Of a DNA stretch of 64,000 nucleotides, positions 61,001 to 64,000 are shown one piece after another. Within the stretch, counting starts at the first letter, position 1, and every line of letters begins with the position of its first letter. The stretch is from Manis javanica (lineage: Eukaryota; Chordata; Mammalia; Pholidota; Manidae), in assembly GCF_040802235.1 (NCBI RefSeq), contig NC_133158.1, positions 14,038,001 to 14,102,000 on the forward strand, in the 5' to 3' direction. The position numbers and the translations under genes were made by a program. The notes under the pieces were generated by a model, which was given only the letters and a program-made list of their open reading frames with translations, was not told the origin of the DNA and did no database searches.

Positions 61001-61175
61001 CTGTTCTTCACCAGCAAGCACAGAACACAGGTTTTCTTGCCAGCAAGATACCACACGGCTTCGCCACACAGCCCGGGACCCCCCACACGGCACCACTTAC
61101 AGAAAGAGAGAGACGACACGAGATGACGCAGCACCCAGGGAAGGTATGGCTGTCAACTCGTTGTTATTGAGGTAC
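6836..61175 (-). CDS. LRIG1: LRIG1, leucine-rich repeats and immunoglobulin-like domains protein 1 (exons 3-19)
   Basis: LRIG1 is a single-pass plasma-membrane glycoprotein that restrains growth-factor receptors (EGFR/ERBB family, MET, RET) and marks epithelial stem cells. Seventeen coding segments join into 2,983 nt (993 residues after a split Val codon). They are, in coding order: 61101-61175, 32073-32210, 29853-29996, 28177-28320, 25939-26082, 23296-23439, 21084-21164, 16711-16782, 15822-15893, 13068-13231, 10972-11292, 9768-10049, 9025-9444, 8393-8518, 7816-7962, 7195-7449 and 6836-7089. The product has leucine-rich repeats (about residues 1-338), a four-cysteine LRR C-cap (to 393), three Ig domains each with a C-W-C core (to about 695), one transmembrane helix and a tail of about 260 residues. 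It is LRIG1 rather than LRIG2/3 because of SLC25A26 synteny and near-identity to human LRIG1. Exons 1-2 are outside the window. No frameshift is seen. Confidence 0.97.
7090..7194 (-). other. LRIG1: LRIG1 intron 18
   Basis: A very short GT-AG intron of 105 bases (donor gtagagggtt). It splits a Gly codon after the first base. Confidence 0.9.
7195..7449 (-). CDS. LRIG1: LRIG1 exon 18
   Basis: A phase 1-1 exon of 255 bases encoding cytoplasmic tail residues of about 826-909, including [12 protein letters not shown] and [11 protein letters not shown]. It is about ten residues shorter than human, and several cysteines of the human tail are absent. The acceptor is cccgcag; the AG repeats two bases on, but only this choice keeps the frame and gives the conserved EHS. 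Confidence 0.93.
7450..7815 (-). other. LRIG1: LRIG1 intron 17
   Basis: A 366-base GT-AG intron (donor gtaggtgg). I see no repeat or gene in it. Confidence 0.88.
7816..7962 (-). CDS. LRIG1: LRIG1 exon 17
   Basis: A 147-base phase 1-1 exon (acceptor ccattgcag, donor gtaggtgg). It encodes tail residues of about 777-824, starting [11 protein letters not shown] and containing CRQPRLCGG. It is two residues shorter than human. Confidence 0.94.
7963..8392 (-). other. LRIG1: LRIG1 intron 16
   Basis: A 430-base GT-AG intron (donor gtaaagcc). Nothing recognisable lies inside it. Confidence 0.88.
8393..8518 (-). CDS. LRIG1: LRIG1 exon 16
   Basis: A 126-base phase 1-1 exon (acceptor atctccttgcag). It encodes the highly conserved juxtamembrane-distal stretch with [20 protein letters not shown] and ends at IESNG. 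Confidence 0.96.
8519..9024 (-). other. LRIG1: LRIG1 intron 15, GC-AG type
   Basis: A 506-base intron whose donor reads ACACAG|GCGAGC on the minus strand, so it starts with GC rather than GT. The frame and human homology on both sides force this junction. Nothing else is recognised in it. Confidence 0.85.
9025..9444 (-). CDS. LRIG1: LRIG1 exon 15: third Ig domain and transmembrane segment
   Basis: A 420-base phase 1-1 exon (acceptor cttcttgcag). It begins [13 protein letters not shown]. It carries the third Ig domain with core Cys in VALQCKA, Trp in ITWLKGD and Cys in GQYTCEM. The single transmembrane helix follows ([20 protein letters not shown]), then the stop-transfer RRK and EEYSVTNT. 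Skipping this exon would keep the frame but remove the membrane anchor. Confidence 0.97.
9445..9767 (-). other. LRIG1: LRIG1 intron 14
   Basis: A 323-base GT-AG intron with a poor donor (TTAG|GTCCGA). No repeat or gene is seen inside. Confidence 0.88.
9768..10049 (-). CDS. LRIG1: LRIG1 exon 14: second Ig domain
   Basis: A 282-base phase 1-1 exon (acceptor atattttgcag). It encodes one complete I-set Ig domain beginning [11 protein letters not shown], with core Cys in RLECAAA, Trp in IAWQKDG and Cys in [11 protein letters not shown]. It has a glycosylation sequon at NAT. Confidence 0.97.
10050..10971 (-). other. LRIG1: LRIG1 intron 13
   Basis: A 922-base GT-AG intron (donor gtatggagg). No recognisable repeat or exon. 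Confidence 0.87.
10972..11292 (-). CDS. LRIG1: LRIG1 exon 13: first Ig domain
   Basis: A 321-base phase 1-1 exon (acceptor ctcttcccag). It starts [14 protein letters not shown] and encodes an Ig domain with core Cys in [12 protein letters not shown], Trp in FAWRKD and Cys in [11 protein letters not shown]. The domain is almost identical to human LRIG1. Confidence 0.97.
11293..13067 (-). other. LRIG1: LRIG1 intron 12
   Basis: A 1.8 kb GT-AG intron (donor gtaagaatg). I see no exon, RNA gene or clear repeat. Confidence 0.85.
13068..13231 (-). CDS. LRIG1: LRIG1 exon 12: LRR C-terminal cap
   Basis: A 164-base exon that changes phase from 2 to 1 (acceptor ttcctttcag). It encodes the cysteine-capped end of the LRR domain: [27 protein letters not shown] and PPESFVC, with the four expected cysteines. 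Confidence 0.97.
13232..15821 (-). other. LRIG1: LRIG1 intron 11
   Basis: A 2.6 kb GT-AG intron (donor gtaagtacc). It holds a MER5A-like fragment near 13,430. The rest is unique-looking, with a purine-rich stretch at 15,370-15,410. Confidence 0.85.
13430..13535 (-). mobile_element. MER5A-like hAT DNA transposon fragment
   Basis: The sequence agattctgcatttctaacaatgctcccaggtaag...gaccacgctctgagtagcaac follows the MER5A pattern in reverse orientation. It is truncated at the left and diverged. Confidence 0.6.
15822..15893 (-). CDS. LRIG1: LRIG1 exon 11: one leucine-rich repeat
   Basis: A 72-base phase 2-2 exon (acceptor ggtcttttgcag, donor gtaagtacc). It encodes exactly one 24-residue repeat, [20 protein letters not shown] and on to LREL. 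Confidence 0.96.
15894..16710 (-). other. LRIG1: LRIG1 intron 10
   Basis: An 817-base GT-AG intron (donor gtgagtatc). Nothing recognised inside. Confidence 0.87.
16711..16782 (-). CDS. LRIG1: LRIG1 exon 10: one leucine-rich repeat
   Basis: A 72-base phase 2-2 exon encoding [20 protein letters not shown] and LEHL. The acceptor reads tttggaaactacag, with the pyrimidine tract displaced about 30 bases upstream. The Glu in LFENKI is Gly in human as I remember it. Confidence 0.93.
16806..16843 (+). repeat. (GGA)n / poly-A purine tract
   Basis: aaggaggaggaggag followed by a run of eleven A. On the LRIG1 (minus) strand it forms the poly-T/C tract upstream of the exon 10 acceptor. Confidence 0.75.
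18720..19700. promoter_or_regulatory. CpG-island-like segment in LRIG1 intron 9
   Basis: About 1 kb is visibly richer in G, C and CpG than the flanks, with stretches such as ctcgccgccgcggcctgacg and gggcgccggctgcggcgg. It is far from the LRIG1 promoter. It could be an alternative promoter, an enhancer or a methylated intragenic island. No exon is recognised beside it. GC and CpG ratios were judged by eye only. Confidence 0.5.
19925..19949 (+). repeat. (CCCTG)n pentanucleotide repeat
   Basis: Four to five copies of ccctg in gctgccctgccctgccctgccc. Confidence 0.8.
21084..21164 (-). CDS. LRIG1: LRIG1 exon 9: one extended leucine-rich repeat
   Basis: An 81-base phase 2-2 exon (acceptor ctgctccccag, donor gtgagtatc). 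It encodes [20 protein letters not shown] and LESLSKL, a repeat three residues longer than the 24-residue unit, as in human. Confidence 0.96.
21165..23295 (-). other. LRIG1: LRIG1 intron 8
   Basis: A 2.1 kb GT-AG intron (donor gtacgtgtc). It contains an octamer plus NF-E2/AP-1-like motif pair near 21,877-21,904. No exon or clear repeat is seen. Confidence 0.85.
21877..21904 (+). promoter_or_regulatory. Octamer (ATGCAAAT) next to an NF-E2/AP-1-like site
   Basis: An exact POU octamer at 21,877-21,884 is followed by atgactcagc at 21,895-21,904. The latter fits the AP-1 core TGACTCA and the antioxidant/NF-E2 core TGACnnnGC. Motif matches of this length occur by chance, so a role is inferred only. 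Confidence 0.35.
23296..23439 (-). CDS. LRIG1: LRIG1 exon 8: two leucine-rich repeats
   Basis: A 144-base phase 2-2 exon (acceptor cttctcctcctcag, donor gtacgtgtc). It encodes two 24-residue repeats: [18 protein letters not shown] and [19 protein letters not shown]. It has an NLT sequon. Confidence 0.96.
23440..25938 (-). other. LRIG1: LRIG1 intron 7
   Basis: A 2.5 kb GT-AG intron (donor gtgagtgtc). I recognise no exon, RNA gene or well-defined repeat in it. Confidence 0.85.
25939..26082 (-). CDS. LRIG1: LRIG1 exon 7: two leucine-rich repeats
   Basis: A 144-base phase 2-2 exon (acceptor gttgtccttgcag). It encodes [18 protein letters not shown] and [17 protein letters not shown], then CQKLHEL. 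Confidence 0.96.
26430..26555 (-). mobile_element. MIR SINE fragment
   Basis: The sequence ccccatcttacagacgaggaaacagaggccgag is the reverse complement of the conserved MIR core, followed by diverged flank. Confidence 0.65.
26565..26715 (+). mobile_element. MIR SINE fragment
   Basis: It shows the MIR order tctgactacttgg...ctgagtgtctgtaaaatggaaat...ctcgttatgagatgaaataagg. Confidence 0.55.
28177..28320 (-). CDS. LRIG1: LRIG1 exon 6: two leucine-rich repeats
   Basis: A 144-base phase 2-2 exon (acceptor ttcatctccttag). It encodes [18 protein letters not shown] and [19 protein letters not shown], then SKMHVL. It has an NIS sequon. Confidence 0.96.
28321..29852 (-). other. LRIG1: LRIG1 intron 5
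   Basis: A 1.5 kb GT-AG intron (donor gtgagtgctgg). No exon or repeat recognised, apart from a T10 run near 29,349. Confidence 0.85.
29853..29996 (-). CDS. LRIG1: LRIG1 exon 5: two leucine-rich repeats
   Basis: A 144-base phase 2-2 exon (acceptor aatcactccag). It encodes [18 protein letters not shown] and [18 protein letters not shown], then PRLTQL. Confidence 0.96.
29997..32072 (-). other. LRIG1: LRIG1 intron 4
   Basis: A 2.1 kb GT-AG intron (donor gtgagtgcc). No exon or clear repeat recognised. Confidence 0.85.
32073..32210 (-). CDS. LRIG1: LRIG1 exon 4: leucine-rich repeats
   Basis: A 138-base phase 2-2 exon (acceptor tatgtgtttcag). It encodes [20 protein letters not shown] then [20 protein letters not shown] and IREL. 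It has an NIT sequon. Confidence 0.96.
34306..34738 (+). repeat. Pair of 19-base direct repeats, 414 bases apart
   Basis: The 19-mer accaggttattagcagcta occurs exactly at 34,306-34,324 and 34,720-34,738. The second copy interrupts a LINE-1 fragment. Confidence 0.85.
34441..35320 (+). mobile_element. LINE-1 fragment (end of ORF2 and 3' UTR)
   Basis: The sequence follows LINE-1: gaacttctacagctcaacc, atgtttctccatagaa, ccttaaggacatgcaaggag, ttcctcaaaagtttttaa, atcccaaagaattgaaggc, acattacaacatggatgg. It ends in ctcacaatttaaaag. It is heavily mutated, with an internal deletion near 34,720. Confidence 0.85.
35490..35895 (+). mobile_element. L2 LINE 3' fragment
   Basis: It shows the L2 order gaggcttccctggccac, tctgcctgctttattttcctc, cagcattttgcttatttcc and gtggctccaggaaggtagag, ending in ggtattcctgaacaaat. 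Confidence 0.7.
36375..36545 (+). mobile_element. MIR SINE
   Basis: It matches MIR through tggcttcaaatctcggtcac, ccacttatagccatgaacctc, ccatctgtaaagaaagg and a terminal ggctgcttaataaaataag. Confidence 0.7.
37325..37445 (-). mobile_element. MIR SINE fragment
   Basis: ggtactattgttctcacc, cagttggagaaactgaggct and ccaaggtcacacagctgggg are the reverse complement of the MIR core. Confidence 0.75.
37742..37805 (+). repeat. Perfect 32-base tandem duplication
   Basis: The 32-base unit that begins cagttctgagatcatgtc and ends gtggactccgt occurs twice with no gap and no mismatch (37,742-37,773 and 37,774-37,805). Confidence 0.95.
38422..38640 (+). mobile_element. Non-autonomous hAT-type DNA transposon
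   Basis: Starts ccagggatcagcaaac and continues tatttcaggctttgtgggtc and gcagccatagacaataag. It then shows ttccaataaaactttattta and gggccacatttggcccac. It is nearly full length. I recognise the family pattern but do not assert its name. Confidence 0.75.
38680..38775 (+). mobile_element. MIR SINE fragment
   Basis: attctaattccagctctgatg, tctggtttaaccacctgcaaaatggggcc follows the MIR core. Confidence 0.6.
39805..40315 (-). mobile_element. LINE-1 3' fragment (L1M type)
   Basis: tctattgaaatatcacaggc, tatgcacccagggacc, tcactcaacaggacag, gagagccatccatgctgc and ttcaggtttgggctactgc follow the reverse complement of an old LINE-1 3' end. Confidence 0.75.
41515..41995 (+). mobile_element. LINE-1 3' UTR fragment
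   Basis: tgtatgatttccacacaagac, tctggaaaaggcaaaactatggagg, ctggctgccaggagttacgg, gataatgtatcaatattggctcatcga and ttctataaacctaaaagtgctct are typical of a LINE-1 3' UTR. Confidence 0.8.
42085..42160 (+). mobile_element. L2/MIR-type 3' tail
   Basis: cctagcacctagaaccatgcctgaaacataaaggtactcag and gatttgttgaataaacaaatg match the shared tail of L2/MIR elements. Confidence 0.6.
44321..44346 (+). repeat. Two-copy 12-base tandem repeat
   Basis: agcaggactcc is repeated directly (agcaggactccagcaggactcc), with a partial third unit. Confidence 0.8.
46130..47325 (+). mobile_element. LINE-1 fragment, longest in the window (ORF2 end and 3' UTR)
   Basis: It contains the end of the LINE-1 ORF2 coding region: tatataaaggactctcaaaactcaacagc, aatgggcaaaagacatgaac, tggaaatgtaagaggtacagccactctgg and cagcagttatactctggggc. 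Then come tgtccttcaatagacaaatgg and the 3' UTR. The frame is broken by stops and indels, so no active ORF2 remains. The 140-codon open stretch at 46,119-46,541 is a remnant of it. Confidence 0.9.
48590..48990 (-). mobile_element. Possible L2 LINE fragment
   Basis: ttaacctattcattcattc, gtgggctgcctattatgcac and ggccattccagaccaaggggatgacacag resemble the reverse complement of L2. It is highly diverged. Confidence 0.45.
49395..49465 (-). mobile_element. Possible MIR fragment
   Basis: cccattccttacgggtgagggaacagaggccctgggagg resembles the reversed MIR core. Confidence 0.45.
50970..51150 (-). mobile_element. Possible MER5A fragment
   Basis: aaactggtggcacatcaaaatgagcc...agagcttgg and later gtcatcccactgggcagcc follow the MER5A layout with heavy divergence. 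Confidence 0.45.
52329..52352 (+). repeat. G-rich tract with G-quadruplex potential
   Basis: Four runs of five to eight G separated by single T or A bases. It lies on the strand opposite LRIG1 transcription. Confidence 0.7.
52505..52640 (+). mobile_element. MIR SINE fragment
   Basis: ccacttcctgtgtgaccttaagcaag, ttcttgccctctctgtgcctt and ctcatctggaaaatgcac match the MIR core. Confidence 0.75.
54220..54340 (+). mobile_element. L2 LINE fragment
   Basis: tgtttacccatctttctctgctgctaggctgtgagttccctgagcgcaggaactg follows the L2 3' consensus. Confidence 0.55.
55155..55320 (+). mobile_element. MER5A-like hAT DNA transposon
   Basis: Starts cagtggttctcaaaggtg, continues agaccagcagcaccagca and ends gtctgagaaccgttgg, so both terminal inverted repeats are visible. 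Confidence 0.75.
56191..56202 (+). repeat. (AC)n dinucleotide repeat
   Basis: A short acacacacacac run. Confidence 0.7.
56380..56580 (+). promoter_or_regulatory. Candidate conserved non-coding element, TAAT-rich
   Basis: A GC-mixed stretch contains clustered homeodomain-type cores: ctctttaattatgctttaatggg, cttcacattaatgagcc and gctattaattttac. It lies in LRIG1 intron 3 away from recognised repeats. No alignment was possible here, so this is inference from motif density. A 214-codon open frame (56,126-56,770) covers it but resembles no protein I know. Confidence 0.3.
56895..56920 (+). repeat. (TTTG)n microsatellite
   Basis: Six consecutive tttg units. Confidence 0.9.
56925..57110 (+). mobile_element. 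LINE-1 3' tail (L1ME type)
   Basis: ttgttttggggataatgacg, tgatggttgcacaacactgagaatgtatt and gtttaaaatggtaagttttatg, ending in a run of A, is a LINE-1 3' end. Confidence 0.8.
57690..57860 (+). promoter_or_regulatory. Candidate conserved non-coding element with POU and homeodomain motifs
   Basis: AT-rich unique-looking sequence with tatgcaaataaat (POU/octamer half) and attttaattgaattag (homeodomain). It sits in intron 3 outside recognised repeats. The role is inferred only. Confidence 0.3.
59430..59595 (-). mobile_element. MER5A-like hAT DNA transposon
   Basis: Begins cttctcaaacttgaatg, contains cctgagattctgcatccctt and gacactgctggtccaggaaccat. It matches MER5A in reverse orientation. Confidence 0.7.
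59960..60115 (-). mobile_element. MIR SINE fragment
   Basis: tctgtaaatgagaaaaatgacattcagagagac, then ggctggggccacaattcaaactcc follows the reversed MIR core. Confidence 0.55.
61101..61175 (-). CDS. LRIG1: LRIG1 exon 3: leucine-rich repeat, first exon in the window
   Basis: A 75-base phase 2-2 exon (acceptor cttcttgttattacag, donor gtaagtggtg). It encodes [20 protein letters not shown] and VSLFL, corresponding to human residues from about Tyr98. The first base completes a Val codon from exon 2, which lies outside the window. Confidence 0.95.
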
Positions 61176-62499
61176 CTGTAATAACAAGAAGAAATTTATT
61201 GTTTAAATCATTTAAATGGCTAGTCTGAAATCATATGCGCACAAGACAAATAAAACAACAGTGCTGAGTTGGCCATGGTACGACTAATTGTAATGTTCCA
61301 TAAAAAATAAAGAATTTTTTAAATGCTCGTTTCTTGAGACAGATAAGTCATGTGAGGTCACAAAAAAACAACCCTTTATCACAACCTTGATTTAGAGATA
61401 AACACTCAGTGGATATCTCATGTCCTCCATGTCCCCATCTAGTTCAGGAGCCAAGACAACAGACTCAGATGCCATGTGCGGAACAAGTGTCCACAGAGCA
61501 CCAGCAAGAGTGTGCCCTGTGCGGTGAAGCGGATGGGAAAGGATGTGGGCAGGAAAGACCATTCCCTCCTACTTGTTTTTACATGTCCGTGACATAGTGG
61601 TTTGCAAATCACAGCTCTGCCTGAAGGGCCACACACTCGGACCCAGAGCCGTAGGCATACACGCCTGAGTTCCGAGGGGCTGGGGATGCATGGACCAGTT
61701 ATTCAAATGCCTCAGCTGTGTGGCGGCAAGAGAGCTGGGCTTGGAGACATCCGAGATTCCAGCTTCTCTAACTCAGGAAGCCTGCAGCACGTATGTTTTC
61801 CAGGAATGCAAGCATGCACACACTTCTGCACGGAGACATTTTGAAGATCCTGCACAGACTGGACATGCTGTCTGAGCCCCCTTCCCAATCTAGTGCTCTC
61901 AATCTGTACCTCCAGACTTCACATCTTGGAAGGGGAAGCCCGAGAACCAAAACACAGTTCGCCTGGTCTGCTCCTCTGGGCTTTGCAATCTGGCTTCCTT
62001 ACATGGACATGTATTTCCCAATCTGGGGAGAGAATCCAAAATCGGACTGACAAAGTGAGCCCCAAATCCATAAGAAAGCTAAAGCACAGTGGTCAGGCTT
62101 TCTGCCAGGTGACAGGCTGGAAAGGAACGGTATCTGAGATGCAGAATCAGGGGAGGAAGCTGGGTTATCTTCTCCTTTTTTAAAGAGAATATGTCTTACA
62201 CAGAGCATCTTGTTACAGTCTGAGGACAAGGCCACTGAAATGACAGCTATATTCATACAAGTATACAGCCAGCATTTGCCTGAATAGAATAATCTGGTTG
62301 TCTGCCATCTTTTTATAGAAATGAATAGGGTGAAAAAAAAAAAAAAGAAAAGGCTTCGAATTAGCCCATTTACTTTCTTCAGTGCCAAAGCCAGTCAGAG
62401 ATGAAGCTTGGCAATTACTGGGCTGTGGGACACAGAATGTCTGTTTCAATAGCTTCATGACTGAAGCATCTGGCAGAGAGAAAGCAGATCCATATCATG

Positions 62500-62620
62500 C
62501 GGCAAATCCCTTTTCCACTTAAAGGGCCCTTGTTTGTGGGCTGATGTAGACAATTAATTACTTTAACAGTCTCTTATCTGACTGCCCTGAATCAGATTGT
62601 TTCTGCTTCACCTTCTCTCT
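62500..62620 (+). promoter_or_regulatory. Candidate conserved non-coding element
   Basis: Unique-looking sequence with gacaattaattactttaac (homeodomain palindrome) and tctcttatctgac (GATA core on the other strand). It is outside recognised repeats. Inferred from motifs only. Confidence 0.25.
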
Positions 62621-62849
62621 CCTCCAACCCTATAGCGATCCATTTCTCATTTTGGTACAGAGATGGAAAACTCTCCATCAGTCTTAATTTGTACTAATAA
62701 ATGTTCATAGGACCATCAACATACTTGATGACCCTCAGATTTTATCAAAGAAAAAAAGAAAAAGTTGGAGCCGATTGCCAATAAAGCGGACTGAGAACTC
62801 ATTTCCTAGAGATTTATTCCAAAACACAGATGACAGTGGTAATATTAAC

Positions 62850-63075
62850 AGCAGCAGTTAATTTACTGAGGGCTTCCTATGCTCAAGGCACGGCCCTAAT
62901 GAGAGTTTCAGTGTATTCAACCATCTTTAGGCCATTAGGGGATAGATCCCAAGGGCATTTGCATTATACCACGGGGAAAACTGAAATACTGAGGTGTTTA
63001 ATAATGTGACAGAGGTCACCAGCAGTAAGTGGCAGCGGCCCCAAAATCTGCCTTCTTTAACCATGACCCTCTATT
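62850..63075 (-). mobile_element. MIR SINE, nearly full length
   Basis: taatttactgagggcttcctatgctcaaggcacggc, ccacggggaaaactgaaatactgagg and gtgacagaggtcaccagcagtaagtggcag match MIR in reverse order. Confidence 0.75.
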
Positions 63076-64000
63076 TCTTATTATGCAACAACTCAAATGC
63101 ATTATGTAACTTCACCGTTACCACTCTGGGTTAGAGACCAGCCACTCCTACCACCTACCCTGGAGTTTAGTCCTCTAAGTTGCAGTTAAGTCACTAGCCT
63201 AGGGCCACACATCTGCAGCATGGCGTGGGCAGGAGCCCAGGACCGCTGCAAGAGAAAAGCCAACGAGCCGGAAAGCTCCTAATCCCTTAGGTAACAAGGC
63301 AGTTGTGCTGCTGAAGCCTGCTTAGGATCCGACTTAATTTTAAACAAGAAACAAAGAGCAGGGATGGCTCTGCAGGGGGACTTTTGCTGAAGGAGTGTGG
63401 TCTCACACCAGCCCTAGCAGGCACACAACAAACGGCTCCACCCAACCTCACAAGGAAAAGGGGCACCGTGGTAATATTGCAAATCTTGACAAAACAGCTG
63501 GAAGCAGACTGCACAGGTGCAGTGGACCGGTGCAAAAGATAAATGGGGCATTTTATGTGGGGATCAGCAGCCCCACCTAAACAGGTTTACGCAGAAATTG
63601 CAGGCTCTAATCTCAACGGGGCTGTTTAATTTAGGAAGAGGACAGCAGGAAGAGGAACCCAAAGCAGAACCAAAGGGCTGGCTTGCTTCTCGAGCACTCC
63701 CGAGTAAACGGAGCCACTAGCTGAAGCATGTCTGCTAGCGTCACCACGACTGGCCTTCTCTGCCCTGTTGCCTTTTGAAATGACAGCACTGAACTCAGAA
63801 GGTGATGGGAACTCAGTTCACCCTGAGATGACACCAACGTGCCAGGCTGAAACAGGCTAGTCAAAAATAGCACAGCCGAGCTGGGAGGGAACGGGGCCCT
63901 GGGGAGGTTTGGCCCGGTCTCCACAACTACGGAGGCCGCCAGAATTTAGGAGAGTGTTTGATGAAATCTTAGGAGTATCTAGGGGTGTGCACCCTTCACA

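Larger units (their letters stand above)
32211..61100 (-). other. LRIG1: LRIG1 intron 3 (about 29 kb)
   Basis: A GT-AG intron (donor gtaagtggtg, acceptor gtgtttcag). It carries most of the repeats listed below. No further LRIG1 exon, RNA gene or independent protein gene is recognised. Unlisted stretches appear unique, with short chance ORFs only. Confidence 0.9.
61176..64000 (-). other. LRIG1: LRIG1 intron 2 (partial)
   Basis: The intron continues past the right edge. I searched it for the exon encoding NLSYNKLSEIDPAGF and did not find it. It holds MIR sequence near 62.9-63.2 kb and an AT-rich possible regulatory stretch near 62.5 kb. Confidence 0.85.

Noticed and set aside
61176-64000. LRIG1 exon 2 within the window
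   Set aside because: I searched the minus strand for the NLSYNKLSEIDPAGF repeat and found nothing similar, so it lies further right.
1-64000. Bacterial-type features (operons, CRISPR arrays, insertion sequences)
   Set aside because: The window is plainly vertebrate nuclear DNA with introns and mammalian repeats. No direct-repeat array with spacers was seen.

Overview
This window is nuclear DNA from a placental mammal. It has multi-exon genes with GT-AG introns, very long introns, old LINE-1, L2, MIR and MER5-type repeats, AATAAA polyadenylation signals and a local CpG-rich patch. The LINE-1 fragments look laurasiatherian in style, but I saw no lineage-specific tRNA-derived SINE, so I do not name the order or species. 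Layout: (1) Bases 1-4.8 kb, plus strand, hold the last two coding exons of SLC25A26, the mitochondrial S-adenosylmethionine carrier, with its last intron, stop codon and a short 3' UTR. (2) Bases 4.8-5.6 kb are the intergenic gap between two converging genes. It contains a G-rich tract about 150 bases past the SLC25A26 polyadenylation signal. (3) Bases 5.6-64 kb, minus strand, hold LRIG1 (leucine-rich repeats and immunoglobulin-like domains 1) from its 3' UTR back to the exon I number 3. Seventeen coding exons (3-19) can be placed to the base, and all reading frames join without a break, giving 993 residues. Exons 1-2 (signal peptide, N-terminal cap and first repeat) lie beyond the right edge. 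(4) Intron 3 alone spans about 29 kb (32,211-61,100) and holds most of the repeats. How the genes relate: SLC25A26 and LRIG1 sit tail to tail, as in human, and do not share a pathway. SLC25A26 imports S-adenosylmethionine into the mitochondrial matrix. LRIG1 is a single-pass plasma-membrane protein that restrains receptor tyrosine kinases such as EGFR and marks stem cells. The main points of interest are in LRIG1: a GC donor after exon 15 next to a weak GT donor after exon 14, an exon-10 acceptor whose pyrimidine tract is displaced, a cytoplasmic tail that differs from human in cysteine content and length, and two Pumilio motifs in the 3' UTR. A CpG-rich patch in intron 9 and a few homeobox/POU-motif-rich stretches in introns 2 and 3 are possible regulatory elements. 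Limits: human comparisons use the human proteins as I remember them, and repeat borders are approximate. I found no wholly new gene or system; the long ORFs elsewhere look like chance or repeat-derived frames.
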